This document shows, piece after piece, positions 53,274 through 63,945 of a stretch of DNA of 64,000 nt (position 1 is the first letter of the stretch; each line of letters begins with the position of its first letter). This DNA comes from Limnephilus marmoratus (lineage: Eukaryota > Arthropoda > Insecta > Trichoptera > Limnephilidae). The stretch is from positions 39,961,460 through 40,025,459 of the forward strand of contig OU862913.1 of the NCBI GenBank assembly GCA_917880885.1. The letters run 5' to 3'. Below the pieces are notes generated by a model. It was given only the letters and a program-made list of their open reading frames with translations, had not been told where the DNA came from and searched no databases. Both the position numbers and the translations under genes were made by a program.

Positions 53274-54335
53274 GACCTTGTTTCAGATTTTTTATAAACA
53301 TTTTTATTAATTACACACTTATATGCACAATGATATTCTTGGAAAAAATAACAAAATAGAGAGAAAAAAATTTTAACAAATAAATATGAAAATTAATCAC
53401 ATCTAGGTATAAAGTGTAAAAACGGTGTCCGGGTAGTACACGCAGGAAACTGATCTACCAAAAAAAACTCTTCAACTTCTGACACAATTTAGCCGAAAAC
53501 GAAAACTCGAATAAAAAAACAGTTAGTTTACATAATCTAATGCTATTGTGATAGATTCACCAATTTCCCGTTTGTACTCTATGTGTCCGAATAACATGTA
53601 TGGTTAAAGGTAGCTTAAATTATTGTGGAATGTACGAGTAAGTATTTGAAAGCCATTTTAATTCTCACTTTTTAAAATTGAAAACACGTTCCTACACGTT
53701 TTATAAAAAGAAAAAATATTTTCATAATATTATTTCGCAAACTAAACTTGAATACAACAACAGTGAGCGGAATACACCCATCAATGACAAAACTAGTCTT
53801 CCGGAAGTTTAACAAAAATTTGTTGAAATTATCAATCTGTATGAGTTTTGTATCGATTGGTAGCCGTTCTGACCATACATTTATTTTCACACAATGGCGG
53901 CATGCTTAATTTTTTTTTTTAATTTTTCCTAATTTCTTTTACTCTGATCCGAGTTTTATTTTAAAATATCTACCTAACACTGCTACCAACGTTCGAAAAA
54001 AGTTAGCTGAAGAAATATAACAAATAAAAGCTCCATCGTCCAATTGGTTATCGAGAAATTGTAGTTTCCAATTTGCAAAAGGTTTGTAAAATGAATACAT
54101 CATTGGATGAGATTTAAATGAAGTAATTGATAGTTAGCGGCTAATCAGCCAACCCAGGGCCAAGAACAACTTGTTACTCTCTCTTGTAAAATGGATTGGA
54201 GTCAGAAAGGCATTCTGTCGTTCAGGTCTTGTTACTTGTTTTCTTCTCTTTTCTTTGTCAGTAGGAGCGCGCACCACCTCTCCCGCCCATACTTCTTACT
54301 AATTCTATAACTATATTTTATCAATACATCACTAT
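53274..54335. other. 3' flank of the clip-protease homologue
   Basis: Holds the presumed 3' untranslated region (polyadenylation candidate at 53379) and then AT-rich sequence with nothing recognised. Confidence 0.45.
53379..53384 (+). terminator. Candidate polyadenylation signal AATAAA
   Basis: AATAAA about 105 nt after the stop codon of the clip-protease homologue. It is the first clear signal downstream, though the region is AT-rich so chance occurrence is likely. Confidence 0.4.
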
Positions 54336-54854
54336 TCACTTTGAACAAGTGAACTTAGAAAAGTCTAACCCCAATTCTAAAAGATTTTCTTTCCAGACAT
54401 TAAATAAGGAAGGAATAAAGATTAGGTACTGTGTGTGTAAATTTTTTAGAAATATTTTATAGTGTTTCGTGAACACCTCACAAGAAGAACCTTCTATGCT
54501 GACTGCTGAGGTGTTCACACTGTTCATGTATTTTACTTGTTGTAATAAAGTTTTTCTGTATTTTATTATTATTATTGTTATATTAATAGGTTGAAAAATA
54601 TTAGTAATATTGTACAAATCCGAATAAAATTTGTAATGTCCTATGTTAGATTTTAATAAATTTTTAAAAAACTTATGTGGTTTTTTTAAATCCAGATTAA
54701 AACCGATTGTTGGTATATTTTCTCTTACGTCGGTAAAAACCTTTTTCTGCGCTAAGGACGCAGACAGTGTGAGCAGTGAGCATGCTTTTTCATGCTCACT
54801 GCTCACACTCTCTGTGCTCAAATGTGCTGTCATGCTCAAAATAAGTATGCTCAT
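54336..54854 (-). other. Unrecognised minus-strand open frame (172 codons)
   Basis: Low-complexity, Asn/Ile-rich in the middle (ITNIFQPINITIIII) and it crosses the perfect hairpin at 54767. I recognise no domain. Its length is mildly unusual in this AT-rich context, but it is more likely a chance or dead transposon frame than a gene. Confidence 0.25.
54767..54808. repeat. Perfect 18-bp hairpin
   Basis: GTGTGAGCAGTGAGCATG, loop CTTTTT, then the exact complement. TGAGCATG-like words recur through 54760-54890, suggesting a local repeat from which the hairpin arose. Confidence 0.9.
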
Positions 54855-54934
54855 TTATGAGTAGTTCATTTGTGAGCATGTGTGTCAGTACCATAATTTC
54901 ACGTGTTGTGTGTTTATTATGGATTTTTTTCTCA

Positions 54935-54960
54935 GGGCCTCCTGTGTGGAGTAGAAAACT
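54935..54960 (+). mobile_element. Terminal scrap of SINE-C or LINE-alpha
   Basis: CTCAGGGCCTCCTGTGTGGA only; the rest of the element is absent. Confidence 0.55.
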
Positions 54961-55769
54961 TTAAAAAAATTAAGAAATGTAATGAAATGTCACACCTTCA
55001 TTTATTACATTTTTAAAAAAGAACCGGTTCCTATTAAAACTCAGCGATCCGGTGACAACCAGGTCACCGAGACAATATCGACCATCTCTAGCTGTATCAC
55101 ACCGACTGCTGAAAATAAGAAGGTTTCATCTGAAACAACAATGGTTTGCCAAAATGAGCTATAAAATAATATTACAGAGACTTTGTTAAATATCAGAGAC
55201 CATTTTCCCATGACATGGTCTCTGTAATTTAAACAATATTCTTATCACTGTCATATATGAATTTATAAAGACTGTTTGTAATGCTAATAAATAAAATAAA
55301 AATGACATTTCCGTGTCAGTTGGTAACTTGTCACTTGTTGTTTACGATATCGCCACTCCATACCCCATGCAATGTTGCCAGATGCATTGATTTAACATGG
55401 TTTTATGGATTTTGGATCATTTATACCTCCATGCTTTTACTGGTCAGAAAAATATTTACTTTAGAAACAGATAGTTAACATTTTTTTGGTATGGGCCGTG
55501 AGGCAGAAATCCCGAATTCAAGAATGTAGTTGTAGAATCACAATATTATAGAGTATCAATAGTTGTAGAGTTGTAAAATGCAGGTTCACACTGTCTGTCT
55601 AATATCCTTTTCAATAAATATTTACCTGTATTTCTGTGAACAGTAGATCTCTTATCCTAAAATAGGGTGTTTCCAATTTTCCCTCGTTTAATTTTTTTTT
55701 AAATTTTTTTTTATTTAGTGATAATATATTACAAAATCATTACACAATATTAAAATACATTATTCTCAA
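54961..55769. other. AT-rich spacer, nothing recognised
   Basis: No coding or repeat feature supported before the 174-bp array. Confidence 0.4.
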
Positions 55770-56291
55770 TGAGATTAATAAAACTCACTTCGGGAAGGAC
55801 AACATTATTCAATAAGGAAATTTATTTTTACACAAGAACACCAATTTAAAGTGAAGTTGAATGAAAAGTACACAAATTTTAAAACATACTAGACACACTT
55901 GATACAGTTAGTTGAAGAATATTTCATAATTACATTTAGAAAATGAGTTTAATAAAACTCACTTCGGGAAGGACAACATTATTCAATTAGGATATTTATT
56001 TTTACACAAGAACACCAATTTAAAGGGGAGTTGAATGAAAAGTACACAAATTTTAAAACATACTAGACACACTTGATACAGTTAGTTGAAGAATATTTCA
56101 TAATTACATTTAGAAAATGAGTTTAATAAAACTCACTTCGGGTAGGACAACATTATTCAATTAGGATATTTATTTTTACACAAGAACACCAATTTAAAGG
56201 GGAGTTGAATGAAAAGTACACAAATTTTAAAACATACTAGACACACTTGATAAAGTGAGTTGAAGAATATTTCATAATTACATTTAGAAAG
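55770..56291. repeat. 174-bp satellite-like array, three units
   Basis: Units begin near GAGTTTAATAAAACTCACTT (itself a hairpin TGAGTTT/AAACTCA), then CGGGAAGGACAACATTATTC, and end TAATTACATTTAGAAA. Spacing is exactly 174 bp between units; units two and three are nearly identical, the first slightly diverged. Confidence 0.95.
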
Positions 56292-56338
56292 GTACACAAT
56301 AGTTACAAAGAGAGATAACTAAATACATCTCTGTTGCT

Positions 56339-56755
56339 TTACCTCCACACAAGAGGCCCAGAGGAAAATAATTTCCCTCAGGGCATGCGTCATCTTCAGG
56401 GATACTGTGTGGAGGGTCTCTTTAATGAAAGGGAGGAGAGAAAGTTCTGGAAAGGAAAACGGTATGAGGGGTGAGTAGGAAACTGGGGGTCAGTGTGTCC
56501 AGGAGCGACGGATGAATGAATCCATCCCTCCCACTGCGGTGCAAGGCAATTTTCCGAGAGAGTCCCACTGGAAAGATCAAAAAAAATCTTCCCCAACCGA
56601 ATCCGGCCTGCCACGCGATTGTCAGGCAGACACAAACTGCCGCCAAGATCCGGACAAACCTGACGAACCGGACAAACCCATGAACCCGGGCACTCCTGCT
56701 AAGTCACCAAACGTAACTAACCACGTGAGGTGACCTATGGCAGAGGTGTTGGTTC
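56339..56755 (-). mobile_element. SINE-C copy, near full length
   Basis: From TACCTCCACACAAGAGGCCC with a complete stem-loop to CATGAACCCGGGCACTCC, GTGAGGTGACCTATGGCAGA and GGTGTTGGTT. The outermost head is missing. Confidence 0.82.
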
Positions 56756-57300
56756 AAATTTTTTCCGTGCAAAACGATCCCTTTGCCACCATAACGATTT
56801 TATTTTGTATGGATTGATATTTGCATGAGTGTCGTTTCATTCTAAATACGCATGAATTACTTAATTAACCCAAACTAAGAATCTAAAACCTCATTCGTGT
56901 TTTTTGAATGGTTATTCTTTTCATAAGCGGTGCTACATTTTTAGTACGATTAGTATAACGCAAGGTTAGTAAGAAATGTGTTCAACAAGGTTAGCTCATA
57001 CGGACCTTTTTCAAAAAACAAACACTTGTATTGCAGTTTATTCAAATCTCCCAGTGGAACATGGACTTCAAGCTACGTCACGAATATAAATATATATCCA
57101 CACGGTCTACCCCGTCGATGAGCTAGCTTTGTTAAATTCATTTTCTACGAACTTTGAATAAAACGAGTCTTGTATTTTTTAATGTCGTAACCTAAAACCC
57201 GTTTTGACATGATATTTACAACCTTTAAATCAGGGTTTCAATCTTTTTTAAATTGATTTTTTGCCCCTGGAATGGTGCTTTCGTTTTTGGAATATTTTTT
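56756..57300. other. AT-rich spacer, nothing recognised
   Basis: No feature supported. Confidence 0.4.
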
Positions 57301-57560
57301 ACTAATTTTTTATTTATTTATTTATTTCATTAATTTTTTTATTAGTTACAGATATTTGTTTTTTTTTGCCTACCACACTAGGCTAATGCCCGTGGTGTGG
57401 TGGTCGTACATTTAATATTTTAAATACGATTAATAAATACAATTTTATTAAAACAGATGATTAAACATACTAAATAAAAATTAAGAAATACTTAAAAGTA
57501 AGTAAAAAATAAAGAGAAAAAAAATAATCATATTTTAAATAAAAGTAGAACACCGTCCAC
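57301..57560 (-). mobile_element. LINE 3' end with (AAAT)n tail and hairpin
   Basis: TTTA repeats at 57308-57328 (the AAAT tail on the minus strand), then CCTACCACAC and GTGTGGTGG forming a hairpin. Same arrangement as 27446-27785. The coding part is absent. Confidence 0.55.
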
Positions 57561-57610
57561 GTCCACCTCATACAGACATACTCCTTCATCTACCTATCTA
57601 TCTATATTCT

Positions 57611-57937
57611 TCTTCTATATAAATAAAAATGAATCGCTAAAACGCGTGATCGTATGTACGCGCATAACTTCCGAACGACTGCACCAAATTGGATAAATCT
57701 TTTTTTTGTGTTTGTTAACTTCAGGACAAGGTTTGTATAAAACTACTGATGAGCTCTGTCATTATGAAATTTGTATAAAAACATGCAATAAGTGGCAGGC
57801 GAGCTGACCCGGTACATTCAGTGAAAACTGAATGTACCGGGACTAAATGTATGGAATGCGGGATATGAATGGGAAAGGATACGCAGAGAGAAACAATTTA
57901 TTTATTAAATGGCATAGCAATGCCGGGTACCAGCTAG
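57611..57937 (+). mobile_element. Short Helitron-like element
   Basis: Starts TCTTCTATATAAATAAAAAT and ends with hairpin GGCATAGCAATGCC, then GGGTACCAGCTAG. Also contains ACATTCAGTGAAAACTGAATGT, a palindrome. The same family as 17095-18253 without the long purine core. Confidence 0.75.
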
Positions 57938-58269
57938 TATATTATATATTTCAACCAATTTACACAAAACCTTGACAAATTATATACCTAAACCTTCCTC
58001 ACGAATCACTCTATCTATTGGTGAAAACCACATGAAAATTCGTCCACTCGAGAGCACCCACCACTTTCCCAAACCGTTTTACGGATCAGATGGATTCCTC
58101 TATCGGTTCTTACGACAAGACTCTAATTTAATTTTGTTATTTAAAACGAAGCTTCTGTGAAATGATTCTAAAACATACCAAAAACTTTTAAGTTCTCATC
58201 CGAGGCAGTTTGTTCCTGTTCTTGAAGCTAGTGGAGAGACATATAAATAGAGTAACATACATTAGAAAG

Positions 58270-58503
58270 TAAAAGCAAATTGAAACACGTTCCTACTACA
58301 GCGTACAACACAAGAAGAGCATCTAGAGCTCCTGGCAAGCCACAGGCAGTCCCGACGAGAGACAGTGAGCAGTGCGATGGGAAGGTGATCCTTCAAACCC
58401 TTCACACCGTCCCCGGCAGCACAGTGCCAGTGGCCAGACGTGACCCCTGTGAACACGGTGGGATACTGGAGAAGAGACTTCTGAATAACCCAGGGGACTA
58501 ATT
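58270..58503 (+). other. GC-richer open frame, possible exon or LINE 3' sequence
   Basis: A 73-codon + frame from 58280 (KHVPTTAYNTRRASRAPGKP) has higher GC than its surroundings. I recognise no domain. A minus frame is also open, and the neighbouring minus-strand LINE 3' region may extend into it. Confidence 0.25.
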
Positions 58504-58639
58504 AACTCACTCCAGCCGACAGGACCACGAGGGAACTGGAGATCAGAGTCGAAAGGAACCCCCCCTCTCTCACTTCTATCGCTACGTCAGGGTATCGATA
58601 GACAGTGGACAGTGCACTGGTGCAGGAAACTAAGCGCTT

Positions 58640-59595
58640 ACTAAAGACATAAAACAAGGACACCACCTGTGCCAGGCAAGGACAAGGGGCTACTCCACTC
58701 CCTTATGGGAGGGAGTAACAGTACAGACGAAGAAGCATTACAATTCTGGCCTGTTTGACTAACTAACAAACCGTCACGCTGTTTCCCCACAGGGGTAGGC
58801 AGAGAGGACGGACCGCCAAACAACTCGATCTTGGCACACACTCTTTGCCTCACTCACATTCGTACATCGTCTCATACCTACTCTTCTATTAATCTTTTGA
58901 CATGGCTCGTCTCAAGTATCTGATTCACTTGATTGTGCCATGTCTTCCTCGGGCGTCCCCGACTTCTTCTACCGTTCACATTTGCGTCATATATTCTTTT
59001 TACACTACTTTTTTCGTTCATTCGCTTCACGTGCCCTGGCCCTCTGAGGGTCACTTTCTTATTCTTACTTATTTTGCTTACATCAGAGTTATATTCTTTG
59101 CACATATCCACATTTCTTACATGATCATACACGGTTTTACTACACATACACTTCAGGGATCTCATTTCAACAGCTTTCAGTTTACTTTCATCTTTCCTCT
59201 GCCAGTTCCATGCATCACTACCATACATCAGGGTAGGTACCAGGACTCCATTGTGGACTGATAGCTTCGCTTTTTTTGACAGTTTTTTTATTAACGCCAA
59301 CAGGATTCAGTCCACCAGTAATGGAGTTACCGGTATTTACCCTTCTTTCCATATCTCTATCAGCCTTCCCATTTCTCTAAACATACTACCCAGATACACA
59401 AACTCATCCACCTGCTCCAAGTATTCATCATTCACAACTATATCGCACACTGTTTTCGTACTCTCTCTTTCAAACACCATGACTTTAGAATTACTTTCAT
59501 TCATCATTAACTCATTCTTCATACATACTTGGTTCATCCTAGACCTAGACACTAGAGACTGTAAATCTTCCATAGTGTTTAATAATCAGTTAAAA
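58640..59595 (-). pseudogene. LINE-zeta (RTE/R1-like C-terminus), broken
   Basis: Two minus frames: 59337-59573 (VMVFERESTKTVCDIVVNDE, VDEFVYLGSMFREMG) and 58878-59300 (VHNGVLVPTLMYGSDAWNW, AVEMRSLKCMCSK, GPGHVKRMNEKSSVKRIYD, NGRRSRGRPRKTWHNQV). These are the post-polymerase region of a widespread insect LINE. A frameshift near 59310 separates them; 3' untranslated sequence continues to about 58640. Confidence 0.82.
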
Positions 59596-59703
59596 TATTA
59601 AAAGAATCCCGTATCATTCCTATCAGAAAACAAATAAAAACAAAGAAATTCATAAGATTATAGACTGTTATTAGGACGATAGAATCAGAGCAAAACAATA
59701 AAA

Positions 59704-59856
59704 GTTGGCGTCATGTATCTTTTCTCGGAAGATTTTTCAATGTGGATGAGTGTTTCAGGCTGATAATTATTGCTTATAATAATTGTTACCCTTTGTGCTA
59801 TGCATAAAAAATCTTGTCTTAAAAACGTTAGTTTTACAATTAAAAATAATAATTAA
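59704..59856 (+). mobile_element. SINE-D copy, 5'-truncated
   Basis: Body only: GTTGGCGTCATGTATCTTTT to TTACAATTAAAAATAATAAT, essentially identical to the body at 60120-60272. Confidence 0.85.
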
Positions 59857-60049
59857 TATTTGACAAGTTTAAGTATTTCCCCAATAAAATGAAGACATAA
59901 TTTGTCTCGACGCCACCTAGCGAGGGACTTAACACTTACAATGTTTCTCTCGCAAAAATAAAGTTGGTTGTTTTCAGGTGGAAAAAATATAATAAGCAGT
60001 AATTTTTGAATGAAACACTAGCATATATTGAATCATTTGGCGGGTACGA

Positions 60050-60275
60050 GATAAGCCGCCATAGCTCAGTGGTCAAGAGCAATCGACCGGCAATCGAGAG
60101 GACACGGGTTCAAGTCCCGTTGGCGTCATGTATCTTTTCTCGGAAGATTTTTCAATGTGGATGAGTGTTTCAGGCTGATAATTATTGCTTATAATAATTG
60201 TTACCCTTTGTGCTATGCATAAAAAATCTTGTCTTAAAAACGTTAGTTTTACAATTAAAAATAATAATAAAAGTT
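60050..60275 (+). mobile_element. SINE-D copy with tRNA-like head
   Basis: Head GCCGCCATAGCTCAGTGGTC with A box TAGCTCAGTGG, B box GGTTCAAGTCCCG, and a good T arm (ACGGG/CCCGT); the acceptor stem pairs in 6 of 7 positions. The anticodon arm is irregular and a 150-bp body follows, so a SINE is favoured over a tRNA gene. It ends in AAT repeats. Confidence 0.75.
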
Positions 60276-60284
60276 CACCATCAT

Positions 60285-60385
60285 CATCACTGTTGGCTCT
60301 ACAACCCCTGGTGGGTCTTGGCCTCTTCAAGAGTCATCCTCCACTCTTCTCGGTTTTGTGCCAGCTCTCTCCAGTTTATAAATAA
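60285..60385 (-). mobile_element. RTE-like LINE 3' tail fragment
   Basis: Minus strand reads CTGGAGAGAGCTGGCACAAA, GAGGCCAAGACCCACCAGGG and ends in ATG repeats, a typical short RTE 3' end. Confidence 0.6.
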
Positions 60386-60447
60386 ATTCCCAATTTTTTT
60401 TACCAAGATCATTTAATAATGCCTCAAAGTCTAAAACCAATTTATTT

Positions 60448-61090
60448 TTATTTTTTTATTTTTTTGTGCATTGAGTTCGGGATACTGATTGCAATGGTGT
60501 AGTGGTCAGTAATTGTATTATGCATAACAAATGCAATTGAGTTTGTTATTTTTCTAGTGAATATATGATCCAAGCACGAGCTTGAAGTACCATGTACCCT
60601 AGTTGGGGAATTAATATTGGAGATAAAGTTACTTTCCGACATAGCACATAAAAAGTCATCACACTGTCTATGCTTTACTTCTCCTATTGTATTTATATTC
60701 ATGTCCCCGATTAGCAAGTATCGCGGAATATTCTTAGTTTTTTTTATCTCTACAATGAGACTCTCCAGAAAAGCTTGGATGTCATTGAACGATGGTGATC
60801 TGTAGATAGCTAATATACCTAAAGTCTTATTTATGTTGATTTTTAAGCAATTACATTGGCTTATGTGTATTTCTTGAACTTGAGAATTTAATGTGACGTC
60901 AATATAAACTACCACTCCGCTATTTTGGTTAATATGTGTAGTTGTATGGTATTCATTATAGCCTGCAATTTGTTTGGCTGTATAAGATTCACTTAATCTG
61001 CATTCTGTGAAAATTATTAAATGAAACTTTACAACAGTTTTTATTTCATCCATAAATATAAAAAAGTCATCCAAATTTTCCATAGTTCTA
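60448..61090 (-). pseudogene. LINE-eta endonuclease domain (start of ORF2)
   Basis: 211-aa minus frame with AP-endonuclease blocks: LIIFTECRLSES (catalytic Glu), LAIYRSPS, YLLIGDMNINTIG, SSCLDHIF and TDHYTI (catalytic Asp-His). The frame ends where the element is truncated at its 3' side, so the reverse transcriptase is absent. CR1/Jockey-type by layout. Confidence 0.85.
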
Positions 61091-61523
61091 ATATTCTGAT
61101 GTATAATATTAAATTTATTAGATCCCTATTCGAATTGCATAAATTTATCTTTATCTTCGCAGATTATTTCAGTAATCGGCATTATGATACTATCGATTTC
61201 ATTATGCTCTTTTATTACCATTATAATTAAAATTAATGTATACTGGAAATATCACAAGGTAACTTGGACTCATTATTATAAGTTAATAAAATATGGTATA
61301 TCAATGCAAGTGAATACATAGATTGCATGGACAATCCTGTGTGAGTACTTGCAAATGCAGAAGGAATTAAATTTTAGGGTAAAATTGCTATGTGGTAAGG
61401 TAATTGTAAGGTAGAGTGGAGTATTAAAGGATACAGTTTGTCGCCTATTTCTGGAGCAGTATCTTCCTCTTTTGCATTAGTATTGGCCATTTATTTGTTT
61501 TCCTCTGGTTTCGTCCTATTCAA

Positions 61524-62383
61524 TCACAGTGTAAGAAGGGTATTTTCTGATGTGATGAGTATAGCTCTCGATTCAGGGGTTTGACGTATATACACTCGTC
61601 CCGTTTTTATCCATACGTATGCGAGTTTTTTCTCTGTTGCTGTCTTCTTCGCTAGGTAGAATAATCTTTTATTTGTAGATGTTAGGTGCTCCGAAATAAA
61701 TACAGGAGTTCGAGGTCCGGAAAGGCCAATGGAGCTGGTGTTAAGTTTATCTTCCCTCGATACTGCATTCATGTTGTACTTTTTTGTACGGTTTAAAAAA
61801 ATCGTTTCTTAAATGTACATGTTTGAACCTTACGATTATTGGTCTGGTTTTAGTTGGCGTGGTTCTGCCCGGAGCTCTAAAAGTGGTCTCGATGTCATTT
61901 TTGGTGGTGGTTGTGTTGATCTCTTTGCTAATGTTGAATAGTATATTTTGTATATTTTCACCTTCAATTTCTGGTACTCCTCTTATTTCAATATCGAAAT
62001 TTTTTTGTTGTCTTTCTTGTTATTCGATTTTGGCCTCAAGTGTTATTAGTTTAACTTCCAGTTCAGAATTTTTTGTTTTGGATCATATCAATATTTTTCA
62101 TTTTTTCGATTGTTTTTTTCAATTTCTCCTCAAAACCTTCCATTTTTGTGTTCAAAAAAGTTATCGAGGTCTTAAATTCTTTAAACTCATTAAATAATTC
62201 TGCCACTTTGGACTGCATGTTCTTAAAACCTAGTAGTTCTGTTTTAATAATGCGGAGTTCATCCATAATTAGTTGTTGTGTGTCTCCTGGAGATGAGCCT
62301 GGTTTACTACCGCTGTCCGCAGTCGCAGAGTTCTCTTTGCTAGATGTAGAAGTAGATCTGGTCGTACTGCGTGTTTTCTCCAT
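61524..62383 (-). pseudogene. LINE-eta ORF1, broken
   Basis: N-terminal frame 62063-62383: MEKTRSTTRSTSTSSKENSA then a coiled coil (ELLGFKNMQSKVAELFNEFK, KMEGFEEKLKKTIEKMKN). C-terminal frame 61524-61772: PVFISEHLTSTNKRLFYLAK, YVWIKTGRVYIRQTPESRAI, as in CR1/Jockey ORF1 proteins. The middle is frameshifted. It precedes the endonuclease frame, giving the normal ORF1-ORF2 order. Confidence 0.8.
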
Positions 62384-62872
62384 ATTTATTTTGAATTTTA
62401 TAGATTATATTCACTGTTATATTTTGTGGAACAAATAATGAAAGTAATCACTGTCATTTATTATTGTTGTATGTTCCAGTATGTATTTTGGAACTAGGAT
62501 TTAGATTTTTGTTTAATGTATTTTTATAGTTAGGTGCACTCGTAAACACAAATAAATTATTTCATTAAATGCACTGTAAATCACTGCTGCGATTATGCCA
62601 CTTGTGAAAAAGTATGATTCAATTTTAATTTACCTTTTTCTATTTATTTGCGGAGCAAAGGTAAAGCAACTGTCAGGCAGGTAGTGTTGTTGAGTTGAAT
62701 GTTTATTTCAATACTTTTATTTATCTTGATACAAATAGATGTACGAGTATAAACTTTCAATTTTTTATAAGAACAACTCTCTTTTTATAACTTTTGAGGG
62801 TTATTCCCATCAATGTAATATATCATTGAAGACGAAGATAATATTAATAAATTAAACGGAGATGAAAGAGAA
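62384..62872. other. 5' flank of LINE-eta and AT-rich spacer
   Basis: May include the LINE 5' untranslated region directly upstream of 62383 on the minus strand; nothing else recognised. Confidence 0.4.
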
Positions 62873-63000
62873 TAGAGGCGAGACGTTCCGGGTTCGAGTA
62901 CTAGTTGCGACCATTATATTTTTCTATTTTTATGTGTCTTGTTCTCTATCATATTTTCGTTCAGATAATTAGTGTCATCTCCTTCTTCAATGATTAAAAG
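62873..63000 (+). mobile_element. SINE-A copy, 5'-truncated
   Basis: GTTCCGGGTTCGAGTACTAG (B box), then GCGACCATTATATTTTTC and the SINE-A T-rich body. Confidence 0.7.
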
Positions 63001-63254
63001 TTATGAAAAGAGAGTTGTTCTTAAAAAAATATGAATATTCATTTAGACTATTATGAATAGGTTAAATATGTTCCATATAAATAAAATCAGATATATTTAT
63101 CCAAGACGCTATCTAGGTTACAAACCAGTTCTTAGAACGATTATTTCCTATGAAAAGGGTAGTTAGTTGCCTATGATATGGAAAAATTAGTCGAAGATAA
63201 TAATATTGTTGATTCTAAAATTTTAAAATATGAGATTAATAATTATGACGGTTT

Positions 63255-63425
63255 GACGGAAGGTGGCAATGGCTGAATTGGTAAAAGTGCACCTCCCGGT
63301 TAGACGAGAGGTTCTGGGTTCGAGTCTTAGTTCCGACCATTATCTTTTTCTATTTTTATGTGTCTTGTTCTTTTTCATATTTTCATTTAGATTATTTATT
63401 AGTGTTATCTTCTTCTTCTAGTAAA
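63255..63425 (+). mobile_element. SINE-A copy with full tRNA-like head
   Basis: Head GGCAATGGCTGAATTGGTAA, GGTTAGACGAGAGGTTC and CTGGGTTCGAGTCTTAG, then CGACCATTATC and a body ending CTTCTTCTTC. Best preserved head of the family here, possibly from a Leu- or Ser-type tRNA. Confidence 0.78.
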
Positions 63426-63667
63426 CACTTTCTACAATTTTTGTCATATTGAATATCTTTTTGTATATTTTAAAATTGTCTTCTTATTCTCTGACACATT
63501 ATTACTAACGCATTTAAATTTTTGCCTTTGTTGTTAAATTTTTTCGTTTTATTATATTTTCTTTATTGTTTTATTTTTTAAGCATTTCCAATAACAGTGA
63601 CACAAACAACTTGTAACATAGAATGTAAAAGCCCATTACCGCGTGAATTTTGATCTTTGTTATTATT

Positions 63668-63945
63668 TTGTCATAGAGCAGTGGCGTGCATTGCTCTATG
63701 ACCAAAGAATAATTGTTTATGTGAATACAGCGCAACTGCACCCGACGGTCTGGACCCAGTAAGACTATTTTGTGAGGTTGAAGGTAGTGGGGAGGGGAAG
63801 GAGATGAGGCAGAGGCAGAGAAATTACCTGGCTTTTCAAATCTGGTCACCGAAGCAATTTTAAAAAACGTTTCGATTCTGAACGGCGTTCTTACACCTAG
63901 GCGGTACTGACAGTATTTTCATTGTTGAAGTGTCGAAAATATAAA
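63668..63945 (-). mobile_element. SINE-B copy ending in a hairpin
   Basis: Minus copy: the + strand shows GAAGGTAGTGGGGAGGGGAA, ATCTGGTCACCGAAGCAATT and GGCGGTACTGACAGTATTTT, complements of SINE-B. At its 3' side lies GTCATAGAGCA and TGCTCTATGAC, an 11-bp hairpin. Confidence 0.75.

Noticed and set aside
53672..54854. Minus-strand open frames downstream of the gene
   Set aside because: No domain, low complexity and no splice or promoter support; left as unrecognised sequence.
60051..60128. Possible functional tRNA gene
   Set aside because: The anticodon arm is irregular and the same body follows a second truncated copy, so it is a SINE head.
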